Assembly (NCBI RefSeq): GCF_901000735.1
Contig: NC_081547.1
Span: 10,212,193-10,276,192 of the forward strand
Length of the DNA stretch: 64,000 nt
Direction of reading: 5' to 3'
From: Corylus avellana
Lineage: Eukaryota; Streptophyta; Magnoliopsida; Fagales; Betulaceae
A program made the translations under genes and the position numbers. Positions 46,226 through 58,542 of the stretch are shown piece by piece. The notes under the pieces were generated by a model. That model worked only from the letters and a program-made list of their open reading frames with translations. It ran no database searches and was not told the DNA's origin. The stretch's first letter is position 1. Each line of letters starts with the position of its first letter.

Positions 46226-49200
46226 ATGCTCACATGTATAGCGTGCTCGAAGCAGCTCAACGGCAATGGATCTCTACCGCAGCAGGACGAAGACGAAGCT
46301 GTTGGGACCCCGAGGACCAAGCAAGCCGTTAAAACTCTCACTGCTCAGGTACCATTGGAAATACTAGTTCCTGTTTGGATTTCGAGAAAATGTGTTAAAA
46401 TTATGGGAACCCGAGTTCTGAATTGTTTTTTTCTTGTGTAGAAGCTAATAAGGCAAAATAATTTACTGTTCTAATCCAATTTATACTGTTTGGCTTATGT
46501 GTGTTTGTCAGTATTTGGTAAAATGAGAAAAGAACAAGAAGACCCAGAGTGGATTTTCTTTCGTTTTACTTCAATTTCTCGGCAAACAAACAGAGGATAA
46601 CAGACCCAGAATTTGTTTTCTTTCATTATCCTTAGATTTCTCAGTACCCGAGAAGTGCGTACGGTTTCTGTTCCATTCTTAGTTTCTGGGAAGTAGCAGT
46701 GGAAAATGAATAGAATTACGCTAAAGCTGCTACAGCTGTATAATTTGGCTTAGTTTTTAAAGCTTTGGAAACCGTAAAATAGGAAAATCAAAACCCATAT
46801 ATATTTTTCTCTTATTTCTTCTCTTTTCCTTCATTTATGAGAAAAAAGAGGAGGGCTTGGTGTCAAAGGATGTTGAAGGATTAGTTCTGTTTTCAGATCA
46901 AGGACATAGCACTGAAGGCTTCAGGAGCTTACAAGAATTGCAAGCCCTGTTCAGGATCATCGAGTGATAACAAGAACCGGAACTATGCTGACTCTGATGC
47001 TGGCTCAGTCTCAGCGAGGTTCCACTGTGCATATCGCAGAACAGGGAGCTCAAACTCCACGCCGAGGATGTGGGGGAAAGAAATGGAGGCAAGGCTCAAA
47101 GGGCTTTCAAGTGGAGAAGGTACACCTGCTTCAGTTAGTGGGCGTACTGAGTCGATTGTGTTCATGGAGGAAGATGAACCAAAGGAATGGGTGGCACAAG
47201 TGGAGCCGGGTGTGCTCATCACTTTTGTTTCATTGCCTCAGGGAGGGAATGATCTTAAGAGGATTCGATTCAGGTACTTTCAGTAGTTTTGATATGATAT
47301 TCAAGATTCTGATTTATTGAGTATGATCCAATACTTGTGGTGTGACAGTGGTAATTATGGTTGAACCTTTGTGACATTGTCCTTAGCGGTTGGATTTTAG
47401 CATTTTGATGGAACTTTTGCTTTGACACATTACTTTGTCACATTTGTTTGTATTATAACTCACGTGGTAGGACTTACAACTTTGTTTCATTTTCATTGAA
47501 TTATGTCATGTCATATAGGGGTAAAATAATGTTCATTATTTCCTATCCCTACAATAAAACCAAATACATAAACATGTCTGACCAAGAGATTATTTGATTA
47601 AAATTAGTGGTTGAAACTAGGATTTTTAACTAGGGATATATCATTGCTTAAAGTATTAATCTTTGTTTAGGCATGGTGTAATTAGATAGGATGCTGCTCA
47701 AGGCTGTAATCTATGGAGCCTTTCTGAACACAGTTAAATGAAGATGCATAGGATAAAGAGCAAAGAAATGTCTATTGCACATTTGGGTGCTGATAGCTAA
47801 AATTCTTTATCATATGCAATTGCAAGCAAACATTTCATAATCTGATGAAAGTGACCATCCACAGCATTGGTTAACATCTCATAAGAGATTTGTTGCATTC
47901 TACATGTAAGCCAACTTTGCCTGTCAACTAGCATTGCTCTTCTATGGACCAAATATTGTGTGAACTGTGCTGTGCTATCTTATCCGCTCGGCCATTCTTT
48001 CTGAATAAATGGGGGAAACTCAGAATAAGCTTAAATTTTACTTTCTCTCCAAAATTATGGGATTTTTAGGTGACATTGTAAGGGTTTATATGATGATAGC
48101 TAGTGATTGACAAATAGAAAAATTTCACCTTTTTTTTTCTTCTCAAAAAATTCATAATAGTAGAAATTGGGATGATGGGACACCAGATACAGACCAGTGA
48201 TTACACGTGTTTGGACCTTGATATCAGAGGACAACCAGCCTTGAGAGCTAGAGATTTTACTTTTGACACTTTTGGTTATGTCAGATTTTATTCTTATGTT
48301 ATTTATTTTTCAGTGTTATGTTATTTTATTTTTAAGACTTTGGGTTATGTTAATTTAGTTGGTCTTTATGTTGTTTTAGTGGGCTGTAAGTCCAAGTATC
48401 ACTAGGTTTAGGGTTAGGAATTAATCCCTAGGCTATTTAAGCATAAATTTTTACTGTGATAATTAGCTTTGAATGAACAAACAGTTGATTGACTATTTTG
48501 TCGTCTTCCTCCTAATTTCCTCTCTCTCCGGTTGCTTCTTCTTCTTATCTTACTTTTCTTCTTTGCTTCTTTTCTCTTCCTGCGGTTTATCTTCTCAATT
48601 TCTTGTTCTGCTTCATGGGGTTTTGGGTTTGGGGGGAGGGGGGTCATAGGAATGGATTACATGTATAATGGCATGGATAATCGCTTTTGTTATCACGGAC
48701 AACACTAGGGTGGGCTAGGGTGGGGTAGGGGGGCCACCCCCCTTCCCAAGAAAAAAATATTTTGACAAAATAAATAAATGTGGCTAGATGAAATAAGGCG
48801 GGCATACAAAAATAATGAAACCATTTTTTTATTTTTGTATCAACAATGATACAAAGATTTATTTTTGTATGGCTAGAAATGCTTACAAGTTATTCAAAAT
48901 TGATAACCTATGCAGTCTCGTAGAGAAATTTTATCCTCGTGATTTTACTGAACAAGAAAAAATTCAATTGCAACACTATGAGCCTGATGTGCCTCGTCAT
49001 CCAGATTTACAAAACTTGTCCACAATTTATGATTTATGTGAAGCATTGATGAAAACTGGAAAGTGGAAACTATTATCTGGTTCATAGATTGATTCATCTA
49101 GTCTTGACTCTTTTGGTTTTGACGGTAATTACTGAGCGAGCTTTGCAACTATGAAGATTTTCAAGATAAGACTTTGAAATAAAATAGAAGATGACTTTCT

Positions 49201-50582
49201 TGGAGATTATTTGGATGTCTAATTTGAGAAGAAAATTGCTGATAGGTTTAGCACATTTAGGAGTGTCGAGTTCAATTAGTGTAATTAATGTTGTCTTCTT
49301 TTTCTTTTTTTAATTGTTAGAAAATACATTTTTTTTATATTATATATTAAAATTAACACCAGCCCCCTAGATAAACATCCTAGTTTTGTCCCTGGGGCAA
49401 ATTAATTCGTCCCTGTTTGTTATAGTTAGAAATGGGGCAAGTTACTTTGTTCCGTAACTGTTGAACCTTGGATAGTTAGACTAGATTGGGAAGAAATTTG
49501 AATTACACTGGCATGGTTTCCTTTTAGTGTTTTCTTGATGGACAACTGACCTTGTCTTTGTCCTTCACGAGAATTGTTTACTCATTTGTCTGCTGGGGAA
49601 ATATAGAGCTCAATTAGGTTACAGATTCAGAACTTGAAGCAACAAAGGGGCTCTTGATTTAAAGCAGTCAAGGGCAGTAAGCCTATAATGGGTTTTGGCT
49701 TTATGGTTTTTGGTTGATAAATATAATGAATGGCGGCATGATCCACTTGGGCATAGGTTATTAGATTTTCATTTCATAGAGTGAAGGTTTTAATAATTTT
49801 ACCTCCCCTCTATTGTGCTTTGCTAGTTTAGCTCTAGTGGGTAAATGGTGGTTAGGCCTCTGCCTTGTGGAATACATACTATGAATCATCATGATACTGT
49901 AACAAGTCTGGGCTGAACTTGCACAAATTGCATTCTTCTTGCTAAATATTATTTGAAAGCATTAACATATTGTCTGTTACCCAGTTTTATATGAATCCCT
50001 TGTACGCTGAACCCAGAACCAACCAACTTAAAGAATGGTAGTATCAATACTATTTTATTAGGACAGTGTTTATCATAGTATAACAGAAAGGAAAAAGGAA
50101 ATTTGGAAAGGAAAAAGGAAATTTGGTATCGATCTATTGTTTTCTTCAATTACTTGGCTCAAGTGATCATAATCCCTTCTTTATATCTTGTAAGTTCTGC
50201 CTTCAAACAAATCAAGCCTGTTATCCTTATTTTCACAGCCCTGTCCAGCAATTTTTGCCTTTATTGAAGGCATGCCATTATTTTCTGTCTCATCTTAAGA
50301 CCGTACACACTAGATTTTGATTGGTTTTATTGAATTTTTTTGGATCAATATAGTTACTTTATTTGTTTGCTAGGAATCTAGGATAACTATAACCAAACTA
50401 TTGTTTAGTACATGCATCTTAGTCGAGTACACCACTGATTGTATAAGATAATGCAAGATTATAATATTTTTAAATAAGGGCGCCCAACCTGTGTACTGGT
50501 CTTGTGCAGGTTTAACTGTACCACCCATGCCCAAACCCTCAAATTGTGAGTTGACCATATTTGTTTAAGAGAGCTTACTCTA

Positions 50583-50613
<31 letters not shown>

Positions 50614-52317
50614 TTATTTCTTAAGAAAGCTGAGGAGGGTGGGCCAGAAATTGGCAAATGTAATTTATCCATGTTTGTTCAGTTGGGAAATAGCTTGTGG
50701 TTGGATCATCTATTCATGGTATGGTTAATGGTGTTCTCACTCTTACCTCATGATTATCTTGTTAGTAGGCTTTGGCAATAATTTTGAGCTAGCTTTCCTT
50801 GAACCATGGCCAAATCAATTGAACTAGCAACTGTGTACTTGTTTCCCTGTTGTTGTTAATCATTTCAAAGAGCTTGAAGTTTTAATATGTTGAAAATCTG
50901 CTCATTTCATTTTCAAGCATTCTTCTAAGGGCGATTTCTATTAATGCTGATTAGCATTTTGTTAATTTGATCAGCCGTGAAATGTTTAATAAATGGCAAG
51001 CTCAAAGGTGGTGGGCAGAGAACTATGAGAAGGTCATGGAATTGTACAATGTTCAGAGGTTCAATCAACAGGCAGTCCCACTTCCAACCCCACCTAGATC
51101 TGAAGATGAGGTAAATTCTCAACCAATGTAGCATGCAATAATTATGGAATCGGAAATTTAAGGAAAATAATGGTAAATTGTTTTTTCCACTTTTTATGCT
51201 ACTGTTGTGCGAATGGTTGACACAGACTACAATTGTGGCATGTATAAAGACATTTCCATACCAACTTGGACTTGTGTTGACCATGTTTGGAATTAATTGA
51301 TTTTATTATCCTTAGTATTTTAAAATCAACCTATTTAAATTCTGTGTTGAGGTTATTATTAGCCTCTCTAAACATTTTAGGATTTCATGCAGTTATGTTG
51401 TTCAACGTCACACCATCAACTGTGGTGATGACTTCATTCCAACATGGATTGCAGCCTCCACCTTACTTAAAATATCAGAGAGAATAATTTTATATCCTTA
51501 CTTCTTTTTCTTTGGGTTGAACCTTTCCAATTCAGTGAAAAGAGCCAGAATGATTTGTATTTCTTGGTGATTGAAACACTTTTCGTTCTCTTTCAGAGCT
51601 CTAGGATTGAATCTGCCAGGGACAGCCCTATGACTCCTCCCTTGAGTAAAGAGCGCTTACCCCGCCACTTCCAACGCCCAGTGGGAATGGGCTACTCTTC
51701 ATCGGATTCACTCGACCACCACCCCATGCAATCCCGTCATTACTATGACACAGCTGGTCTATCTCCAACACCTAAACTTTCCAGCATCAGTGGAGCGAAA
51801 ACAGAGACATCCTCTGTAGACGGTTCTGTTAGGACTAGTTCATCAAGGGAGGCAGATCGCTCTGGAGAGCTTTCTGTGAGCAATGCCAGTGATGTGGAAT
51901 CCGAATGGGTTGAACAGGACGAACCAGGAGTCTACATCACAATCAGAGCTGTGCCAGGTGGTGCTCGGGAGCTTAGACGTGTCCGGTTCAGGTAAGTTAG
52001 TTTCTATATTGTAGAGAATAAAAAGAATTTTGAACTGCTTATCTTGTGCTTCCTAGCATATTTCCTTCATTGGTACCATGATTGTGGTGGGTGGTCTTGA
52101 AACCTGCTGGTAGCCTTTATTGTAGTTTATTGCAACTCAAGTGAAAGGTTTACTTTTATAGAAAAAGTATCTAGTTAAGAAGACCAACAGCTCTGTTCTG
52201 GCATTTCAGTCCACTTTAAATATATTCTTTTTATGCAGCCGAGAAAAGTTTGGAGAAATGCACGCGAGATTGTGGTGGGAAGAGAACCGGGCTAGGATAC
52301 AAGAACAGTACTTGTGA
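46226..52317 (+). CDS. BRXL2: BREVIS RADIX family protein (BRXL2/3 type)
   Basis: BRX proteins are plant-specific regulators that sit at the plasma membrane and act in polar signalling and growth. Exons: 46226-46348, 46897-47273, 50975-51110, 51597-51991, 52239-52317. They total 1110 nt, an unbroken 369 aa, with GT-AG introns. The N-terminus MLTCIACSKQL has Cys4 and Cys7, matching the BRX family's palmitoylated start. The BRX_N segment follows (about 28-60: TPRTKQAVKTLTAQIKDIAL then SGAYKNCKPC). BRX domain 1 is at about 135-195 (EWVAQVEPGVLITFVSLPQG, FSREMFNKWQAQRWW) and BRX domain 2 at 313-369 (EWVEQDEPGVYITIRAVPGG, FSREKFGEMHARLWW). Both BRX domains are split by an intron at the same position, inside the FSRE Ser codon, which speaks for an internal duplication. 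The long intron 2 (3.7 kb) holds a hAT fragment. The gene looks intact. BRXL2 versus BRXL3 identity is inferred from linkage to the CID gene. Confidence 0.92.
46500..46800 (+). repeat. Repeat shared by BRXL intron 1 and 3' flank, copy A
   Basis: It contains TTTCTTTCGTTTTACTTCAA, TTTCTCGGCAAACAAACAG, CAGACCCAGAATT and ATAGGAAAATCAA in the same order as 52600-52850, though diverged. Confidence 0.5.
48835..49310 (+). pseudogene. hAT transposase C-terminal fragment in BRXL intron 2
   Basis: The frame reads AYKLFKIDNLCSLVEKFYP, DFTEQEKIQLQHYEPDVP and DLQNLSTIYDLCEALMKT, a signature of plant TTF-type/zf-MYM-like hAT transposases. After a stop at 49085-49087 it continues in the same frame through ASFATMKIFKIRL and DDFLGDYLDV with three further stops. 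This is the hAT dimerisation region, in which stops replace Arg and other codons. Only the last 150 or so residues of a protein usually over 700 aa remain. Confidence 0.7.
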
Positions 52318-52499
52318 CATGGCAAGTCTTTGAGCCTCTTTTAACAAATAGAGTTTCTAGTCATCAGCAAATCTTTTCTATTGCAACTTTGTCCCAGATA
52401 CCTCTTTTGGTTAGATGATGATATGTATTTGTTAATTGTGATTTTTTCTTTCTTTCTGTTCTTGGGTTATGAAGATGGTGGGAAATGTTTAATTACGAC

Positions 52500-52505
52500 A
52501 ATAAA
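52500..52505 (+). terminator. Candidate polyadenylation signal of the BRXL gene
   Basis: AATAAA lies 183 bp after the BRXL stop codon, in an AT-rich context typical of plant 3' ends. Confidence 0.5.
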
Positions 52506-52599
52506 ATTTAACCTATAGTGATATACTCTGTGTCATCTACCTCTCCAACAATGTGTCATTTAATCAAGGTCCGAGGAAAAGTAGTATTTGGCTTGCTTG

Positions 52600-52850
52600 A
52601 GTTTGTTAGCGTCTGGTGAAATGGGAAACTATATAGAGATAAGAACACTACTCTGAATAATTGATTTCCTTTCGTTTCCCTTTGATTTCTCAGCAAACAA
52701 ACACAGGGTAAGCAGACCCAGAATTATATATATGGTTTCCATTCTATTATCAATTGCAGGGAAGGAAAACAATGGAAAATATTAGGATAATGCTAATTAA
52801 AGCTGTTACAAGTTTTTGAAACACGACAATAGGAAAATCAAGGCCCAGTC
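52600..52850 (+). repeat. Repeat shared by BRXL intron 1 and 3' flank, copy B
   Basis: It contains TTTCCTTTCGTTTCCCTTTG, TTTCTCAGCAAACAAACAC, CAGACCCAGAATT and ATAGGAAAATCAA in the same order as copy A at 46500-46800. The rest of 52318-52884 is BRXL 3'UTR and flank with no other gene. Confidence 0.5.
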
Positions 52851-53180
52851 AGTTGGGCTTAATTGGCCTAATGGCCTGGTGTTGACATTCTATTCTATTT
52901 TTATTATTATTTTTTTATTTTTTATTTTGAAACAAATGATTTCATTCCTCGAAATAAAAAAAATAGCCAAGAGCATAAAGCTCTAAGCAGCCAGAGCAGA
53001 TTGTTCTAATATTACAGAATCATAAATACATTTGGGTATATCCTCCATCCATATTTGCTCAGAAGAACATGAGAGAGCAAATTTTGCTAAATGATGAGCC
53101 CCTGAGTTTGTTTCTCTTTTAACAAGAGAAATCATCTAGCTCCGATGCATACTTAGAACAGCTCGAGCATCATCCACAAT

Positions 53181-56100
53181 CTATCTATAGGGACTAAAAT
53201 TTTGTTCAAATTCACGAAAAGCTTGGACTACCTGATGAGAATCTCCCTCAAGAATAATATTTGGCAATCCCAAGTCCCTGCTAAAGTCCACAGCAACCAA
53301 GGATGCCATTGCTTCCTCAATAAATTGTTCTTGAAAAGCATCCAACCTTTTGCACTGTGCCGCAATAATACACTCCCTGTGATCACGAACAATTGCCCCA
53401 CACCCCAAATTTTTTTCGGTGGGTGGGAGTCAACTGATACATCCCAATTCACCTTATATCTCCCAAATGGAGGATTCTTCCATCTAGCCAAAAAAATTGG
53501 TGCCTGTTCTGCTGCCTCACTTGCAGATGCATCCCATCCCATAACTGTTTGAAGAGAATGAAGAAAATTTCCCGCCTCTTGGACAATACTGTTAGGATGA
53601 ACACAATCACCCCATGTACTACTTGATTACGCCGAGCCCAGATCTTCTTAGCAATAACAGCAAATAAATTAAGCTCCTCCCTACTACACCGTTCAATCAC
53701 ACTATCCAATACATCCAGCAACGAATGATTCTGAACAGGAATTTTTTGAAGTCTTATAGCACATACCCCCAAGACATCCATTGAAGAAGGACACTCCCAA
53801 ATAATGTGGAAAACAGTTTCCATTTCCTGTTGGCAGAAAATATACTGACCCTCTTTAACTACCCCACGCCTCAATAAATTTTCCTTCGCCGGGAGAATAT
53901 TAGCACACGCCCTCTACAAAAAGACCTTAACAGCATCATGGACTTGTAAATCCCAAATTGTTTTCCAAACTAGAGAACAACTTGATGAAGATGATCCCTC
54001 CCCACGCAAAGAATCAACCCTCTTCTTTTCCAAATAATATGCACTCCTCACCGTGAATATGCCATTTTTGATTGCTCTCTAGATCAATTTATCAGCTTGA
54101 CAATATCTGCTAAGAGGAAGATTACAAATAAGTTCTGCTTCATTGGCCTTAAAAATATCACGTATAAGACTTGTATACCAACTCCCTGTGTCCTTATCCA
54201 TAAGCTTTTGAACTTTTGCTCTCCTATCCAACCGAATACAAGGAGATTGAACTTCATATGACGAAGGCTTTGGCAATCATTTATCACCCCATACATGAGC
54301 AGTACCCCCATCCCCAATCCGCTATATCATCCCCTCTTTAAGAAGGTCCTTTGCTTCTAAGAGACTACACCAAGCAAAACAAGGACGACTTCCAATTTTT
54401 GACCCCAACAAAGAACCTGGTGGATAATATTTAGCTTTTATAATTCTGCATGCCAAGCTCTCCGAAGATTGAATAAGTTTCCAACATTGCTTTGCTAACA
54501 AAGCTTTATTGAAGCAAAGAAGATCCCGAAATCCCATACCACCTTGGGATTTTGCAGTTCCGATCTTCTCCCAACTCATCCAGTGAATATTCTTATCATT
54601 CTCCTTGTGACCCCACTAGAAATTTTGCATGAGTGAATTTAATTCCCTACACAAATCTTTAGGTAAAAGAAAGATACTCATACTATAAGTAGGGATAGCC
54701 TGTAAAATCGTCTTTATGAGTATTTCTTTTCTGCCTGAGAAAGAAATTGTGTCTTCCAATCATTAATTCTCCTTTTGACTCTTACAATAATAGACTGAAA
54801 TTCACTGATACGAGACCTCCCCACTAAAGTAGGCAAACCCAGATATGTGTCAAAAAGCTGTGAAGCCGGAATCCCTGTCATTTGAAAAGTAAAATCCCGA
54901 GCCTGCTACTTCGTATTTTTGCTGAAGAAAATTGTTGTCTTATCTTTATTGAGCCTCTGCCCTGAGGCCCTCTCATACATCTCCAAAATTCATGACAAAC
55001 AATTCCATTCCTCCCTATTTGCCTTATAGAATAGAAGGTTGTCGTCAGTAAAAAAATAAGTGGTTTATTTTTGGTCCTCTTACCGATGTTGGAACTCCTT
55101 TTAAATCCCCTTACATAATTAGCTCTATGGAGCAATGAGCTTAACGCTTCTGCACAAGTGAGCTTAATTAGCTCAATTTGAAGGCTTTGAATGGACTCCA
55201 AATTCAGCAAACCATCAACTTCTTGCAACGTCTTGATATCTTTGGTTTTCTGAATAATTGACAATTTCGTAGGGCTATTATTCTCCTTATTCCAGCATAT
55301 TAAACTTCTTCTACTACTCTCCAAATTCCATTTTACAACCCTCTTGACCCCCTCTGCAGGAACTTTCTTTTTCCACATTTGACGTATGATAACCCGTGCT
55401 TGTTCTTTCTTTCCCCAACTGGACACATATCTGAAATGTTGGAATTTTTTTCTCTGCCCACCCCGCGTCTTTTGAAAGTGTATCACTATTGGAGCATGAT
55501 CTGAATTCCTTGTAGCTAAAACTCCAGCTTGACAACCGGGTACAAGTCACGCCATTCCACCGATACCAAAACTTGATCCAGCCTTTCCCTTATAATATCT
55601 CCATCCTCCCTCAAATTACACCACGTAAACCTAGGACCTACAAAACCCAAGTCTTGCAGATAACAAAAATCCAACGTAGTTCTAAATCCCTCCATCCGTC
55701 TCCAAGATTTTCTACATGCTCCAAACTTTTTATTTGCCTCTAAAATTTCATTGAAATCACCGATACACATCCAGGCATAGGAGTGAATGACCTTAGATGA
55801 CAAAGAACATCCCATGATTCCTTCCGTTTATCCACTTTCGGGTTCCCATAGAAACCCATAAACTTCCATGGCTACCCATTTACTTCAGAACGAACCACTG
55901 CATTAATATGCCTTCTACTAAAATTTTGAATGTCCATCGACACATCGTTGCTGTGACATGTTATAAATTTTATAGATTAAAATAAAATTATAAAGCATTT
56001 TGTTTATATATATATATATGAGGACTCTTTTAGCTAGGAGAATATTAGAGGGGTTGTTAGCCTATTAAATATTTGGGAGCTTTTAGATTTATTGTTTAAT

Positions 56101-57020
56101 AATAATAATAATTATAATTAAAAAAAAAAAGAAAAAAGAAAAAAGAAAAGAGGCGCAGCCTCCAAGCCATCAACGTGTCCTACCCCTTTTTGGAAGTGCC
56201 ATGTGTTTTCATGCAAGCCTCCACGTAAGGAGCATGTGTCCTCTTGCATGCTTCCTTCCATAGCCTTTTTTACACATGTCAATAAGCTTAATTTATTTTT
56301 TATTTTATATCTCTCTCAGCTCTTCTGCCTCCACTATATATATACCCAAGGTCTTCTCCTCCCCTCACGACCTTAGTAGCAGGTATTTTCAGTTTCTCTT
56401 CTAGAAACTCCCATTCTAGCATAGTAGTGGTAAGTCCCCTTCTCTATTATTATTTTATTTTTATTTTATTTTCTTGAAAGAGATTTAGGATAGGTTAGTA
56501 TTTACTTATTATGGGTATTTTAGGATTCTTGTTTGGGTGGTTATCTAAGGAGTTTGACTCTTATTATTGGAATATTAGTTCTATAGGTTTATAGAGATTA
56601 TATATATTTTGTTTAGATAGATTTTTTTACATAATGTCTTTCATGTCTCTATAACTTTTGACTTCCTATTTTTTTTCTTGGCTTAATGATCTCTGATAAT
56701 TGTTCTTTAATTGTTGTGAATTTCTTTTAAGTTCGCGTTTCCCCTATTCACCTTAATCGGGGGCGTGACAGTTGCTCCATAACAAAGCGAAACCTCCACT
56801 TCGACCGACACTGTCTACCGTAAACATAGTGCCATACCCAATTTTTGCTTTTAACACCTTCATTATATGTACTTGTAATTTTGTTTTCATTAAGAAAACT
56901 AAACTAGGCTTCTTCTCCTTAACCATCCGGCAAAGGTTCCTGATTGTTCAGAGGTTCCAAAGCCCATAACAGTTCCAGCTTAAAATATTCATTGGATTTG
57001 GCAGGGTTGAACCTCAGCGT
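53181..57020 (-). pseudogene. LINE ORF2 remnant: endonuclease, deleted RT, zf-RVT, RNase H
   Basis: Starting at about 57000, the frame reads ILSWNCYGLW and RMVKEKKPSLVFLMKTKL (AP-endonuclease start), is cut by the solo LTR, and resumes as CIGDFNEILEANKKFG and LDFCYLQDLGFVGPRFTWCN (55516-55815). A spacer follows (54878-55486). Most of the reverse transcriptase is missing: SCAEALSSLLHRAN is followed within about 35 codons by the frameshifted catalytic FxDD region near 55050. The later parts are MSWEKIGTAKSQGGMGFRDL (54322-54579), zf-RVT-like VFHIIWECPSS (about 53800) and RNase H at 53181-53552, split by one frameshift near GCGAIVRD. Stops and frameshifts are frequent. Confidence 0.75.
55952..56770 (+). 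mobile_element. Solo LTR (probably gypsy type) with perfect 5-bp target duplication
   Basis: An 819-bp block starts TGTGACATG and ends GGGGGCGTGACA, with GTTGC on both sides (55947-55951 and 56771-56775). It interrupts the endonuclease region of the LINE. A TATA-like CTATATATATACCC (about 56334) followed by a pyrimidine-rich leader supports plus orientation. There is no internal region, so it is best explained by recombination between two LTRs. Gypsy assignment rests on the GGGCGTGACA end and is moderate. Confidence 0.8.
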
Positions 57021-57193
57021 CCGCCAAATCTTGGTATCTGAAACCATATGTTTCCCATCATTTTTCTCCTTCCTCTTCTTCCCCATTGTCAGTATTTTCT
57101 CCCTTATAGATTCTTCATTCCTTTTGCTACCCAAAACACTCGTCTGGATGGGACTAACACTGCCCCCAAAGACTTACGAGCTATTCTCTTCCA

Positions 57194-58542
57194 CTACTTA
57201 ATGTTACGGCTACCAATAGAAGCCCCCTCAACACCTGTCTTACCCATATTAACCTCATGTGTCAAAGAGACCACCTCACTAGCATGCAAAAAATTGTCAT
57301 CATCCAGGTCCAAACCATGTGAGTTCAATTCAACATCCATACTTGCAGAACCACTTGGACCCTCCATAGTCATCTCATGTGTCAAAGGCATTAAACCATC
57401 TTGACCCTCCATTGTATTATGTAAAACCACATTACTTTTAAACAAATCGCCACCTGGCATGACTATATCTAATCCACTAACCTCATCTCTAAAAACAAAT
57501 CCATTTGAACGACTCCCCACAATACCAACCCCTATTAATCCTCCACTAACGACTCCTTTTTTCTTCCGTTTTTGTCCCTCCATAACAACAGTTTTCTTAC
57601 CACCTACCACTATAGCCAAATCAGAATTTGAATTTTGAATTCCACCATCATCTCCCCCACTTTGCCACATACCAGATTCTCTACTACTTGCTAGTTTAAT
57701 GGGTTGTTTTGAATGAGAAGTTATCCCATGAAATCCGGAATTGAAAATCTGGTTTTGCCGCACTGGACTTTGGCTCCCAACCTCCGTCGCCTGGTCCTCC
57801 GAGAAAGATGACCCTCCCCCGCTGCCTGGCTGGAATTGGCCCCGTTTCTTCGGAACTTTCGCCCTTAACCACACTCCCCAGTCTTTCCCTTCATCCCCCT
57901 CACTCATCTTTTTTTGTGACCTAATAGAACAACCGTTTATTCCATGGATCACACAGCCACATCAAAAACAAAACAAAGGTAACTTCTCATATTTAAAAAT
58001 CACCCAAAAGGATTTTTCACAAACATTCAAAGTTTGACCCCGTTCTAATGGCCTAGTCAAATCAATCGAGACTTTGATACGAAGGCATCGCCCCTAACCT
58101 GCTCCATCCCCAGCCACATCTATATCTTCCAGCATACCCAACGAATCACCAATCTTCTTTCCCACCCGTCGATTCATGCAGAGAAGTGGCAAGTTGTGAA
58201 CTTGTATCCCGAATGGTGATTTTGTAAACTCCATTTTGGATGGTGGGCAATTGCCATCGAACTCCTTTACTACAAGGATCTGCCTATCGAAAGACCAAGT
58301 CCTCCCTTCCATCACTCTTACCTTATCAACCTCCATCGTAAACTCAAAAAGCCAAGTATTATCTTGCACCTCTTTAAACACAACCGATCCCGCCAATCAC
58401 CATAATCCAGAAAGAGCAGATTTGAAAGCTTCACGATTGATTGTTTTTCTGGACCAATTCTACCAATCAAACACCTTCCCCCCAATCTCCCGAACACAAG
58501 CAGTTTCACCATCTGCAATTGAAATCCCACACTTTTCACCAT
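57194..58542 (-). pseudogene. LINE ORF1 (DUF4283 / zf-CCHC_4 type), nonsense-broken
   Basis: One frame runs from about 58540 to 57194 with several stops, including TGA at 58397-58399, TAG at 58094-58096 and TGA at 57962-57964. The DUF4283 segment is recognisable: WLFEFTMEVDKVRVMEGRTW, FDRQILVVKEFDG, FGIQVHNLPLLCMN and EDIDVAGDGAG. The zinc knuckle CF*CGCVIHGINGC keeps its C-x2-C-x4-H-x4-C spacing but has a stop inside it. A Ser/Gly-rich C-terminal region of about 250 codons (57194-57952) remains open. In intact relatives this protein binds element RNA. Confidence 0.75.

Noticed and set aside
48648..48780. GC-rich GGGTGGGCTAGGGTGGGGTAGG patch as a G-quadruplex control element in BRXL intron 2
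   Set aside because: It sits next to the hAT remnant and resembles element-end sequence; a regulatory role has no support beyond composition.
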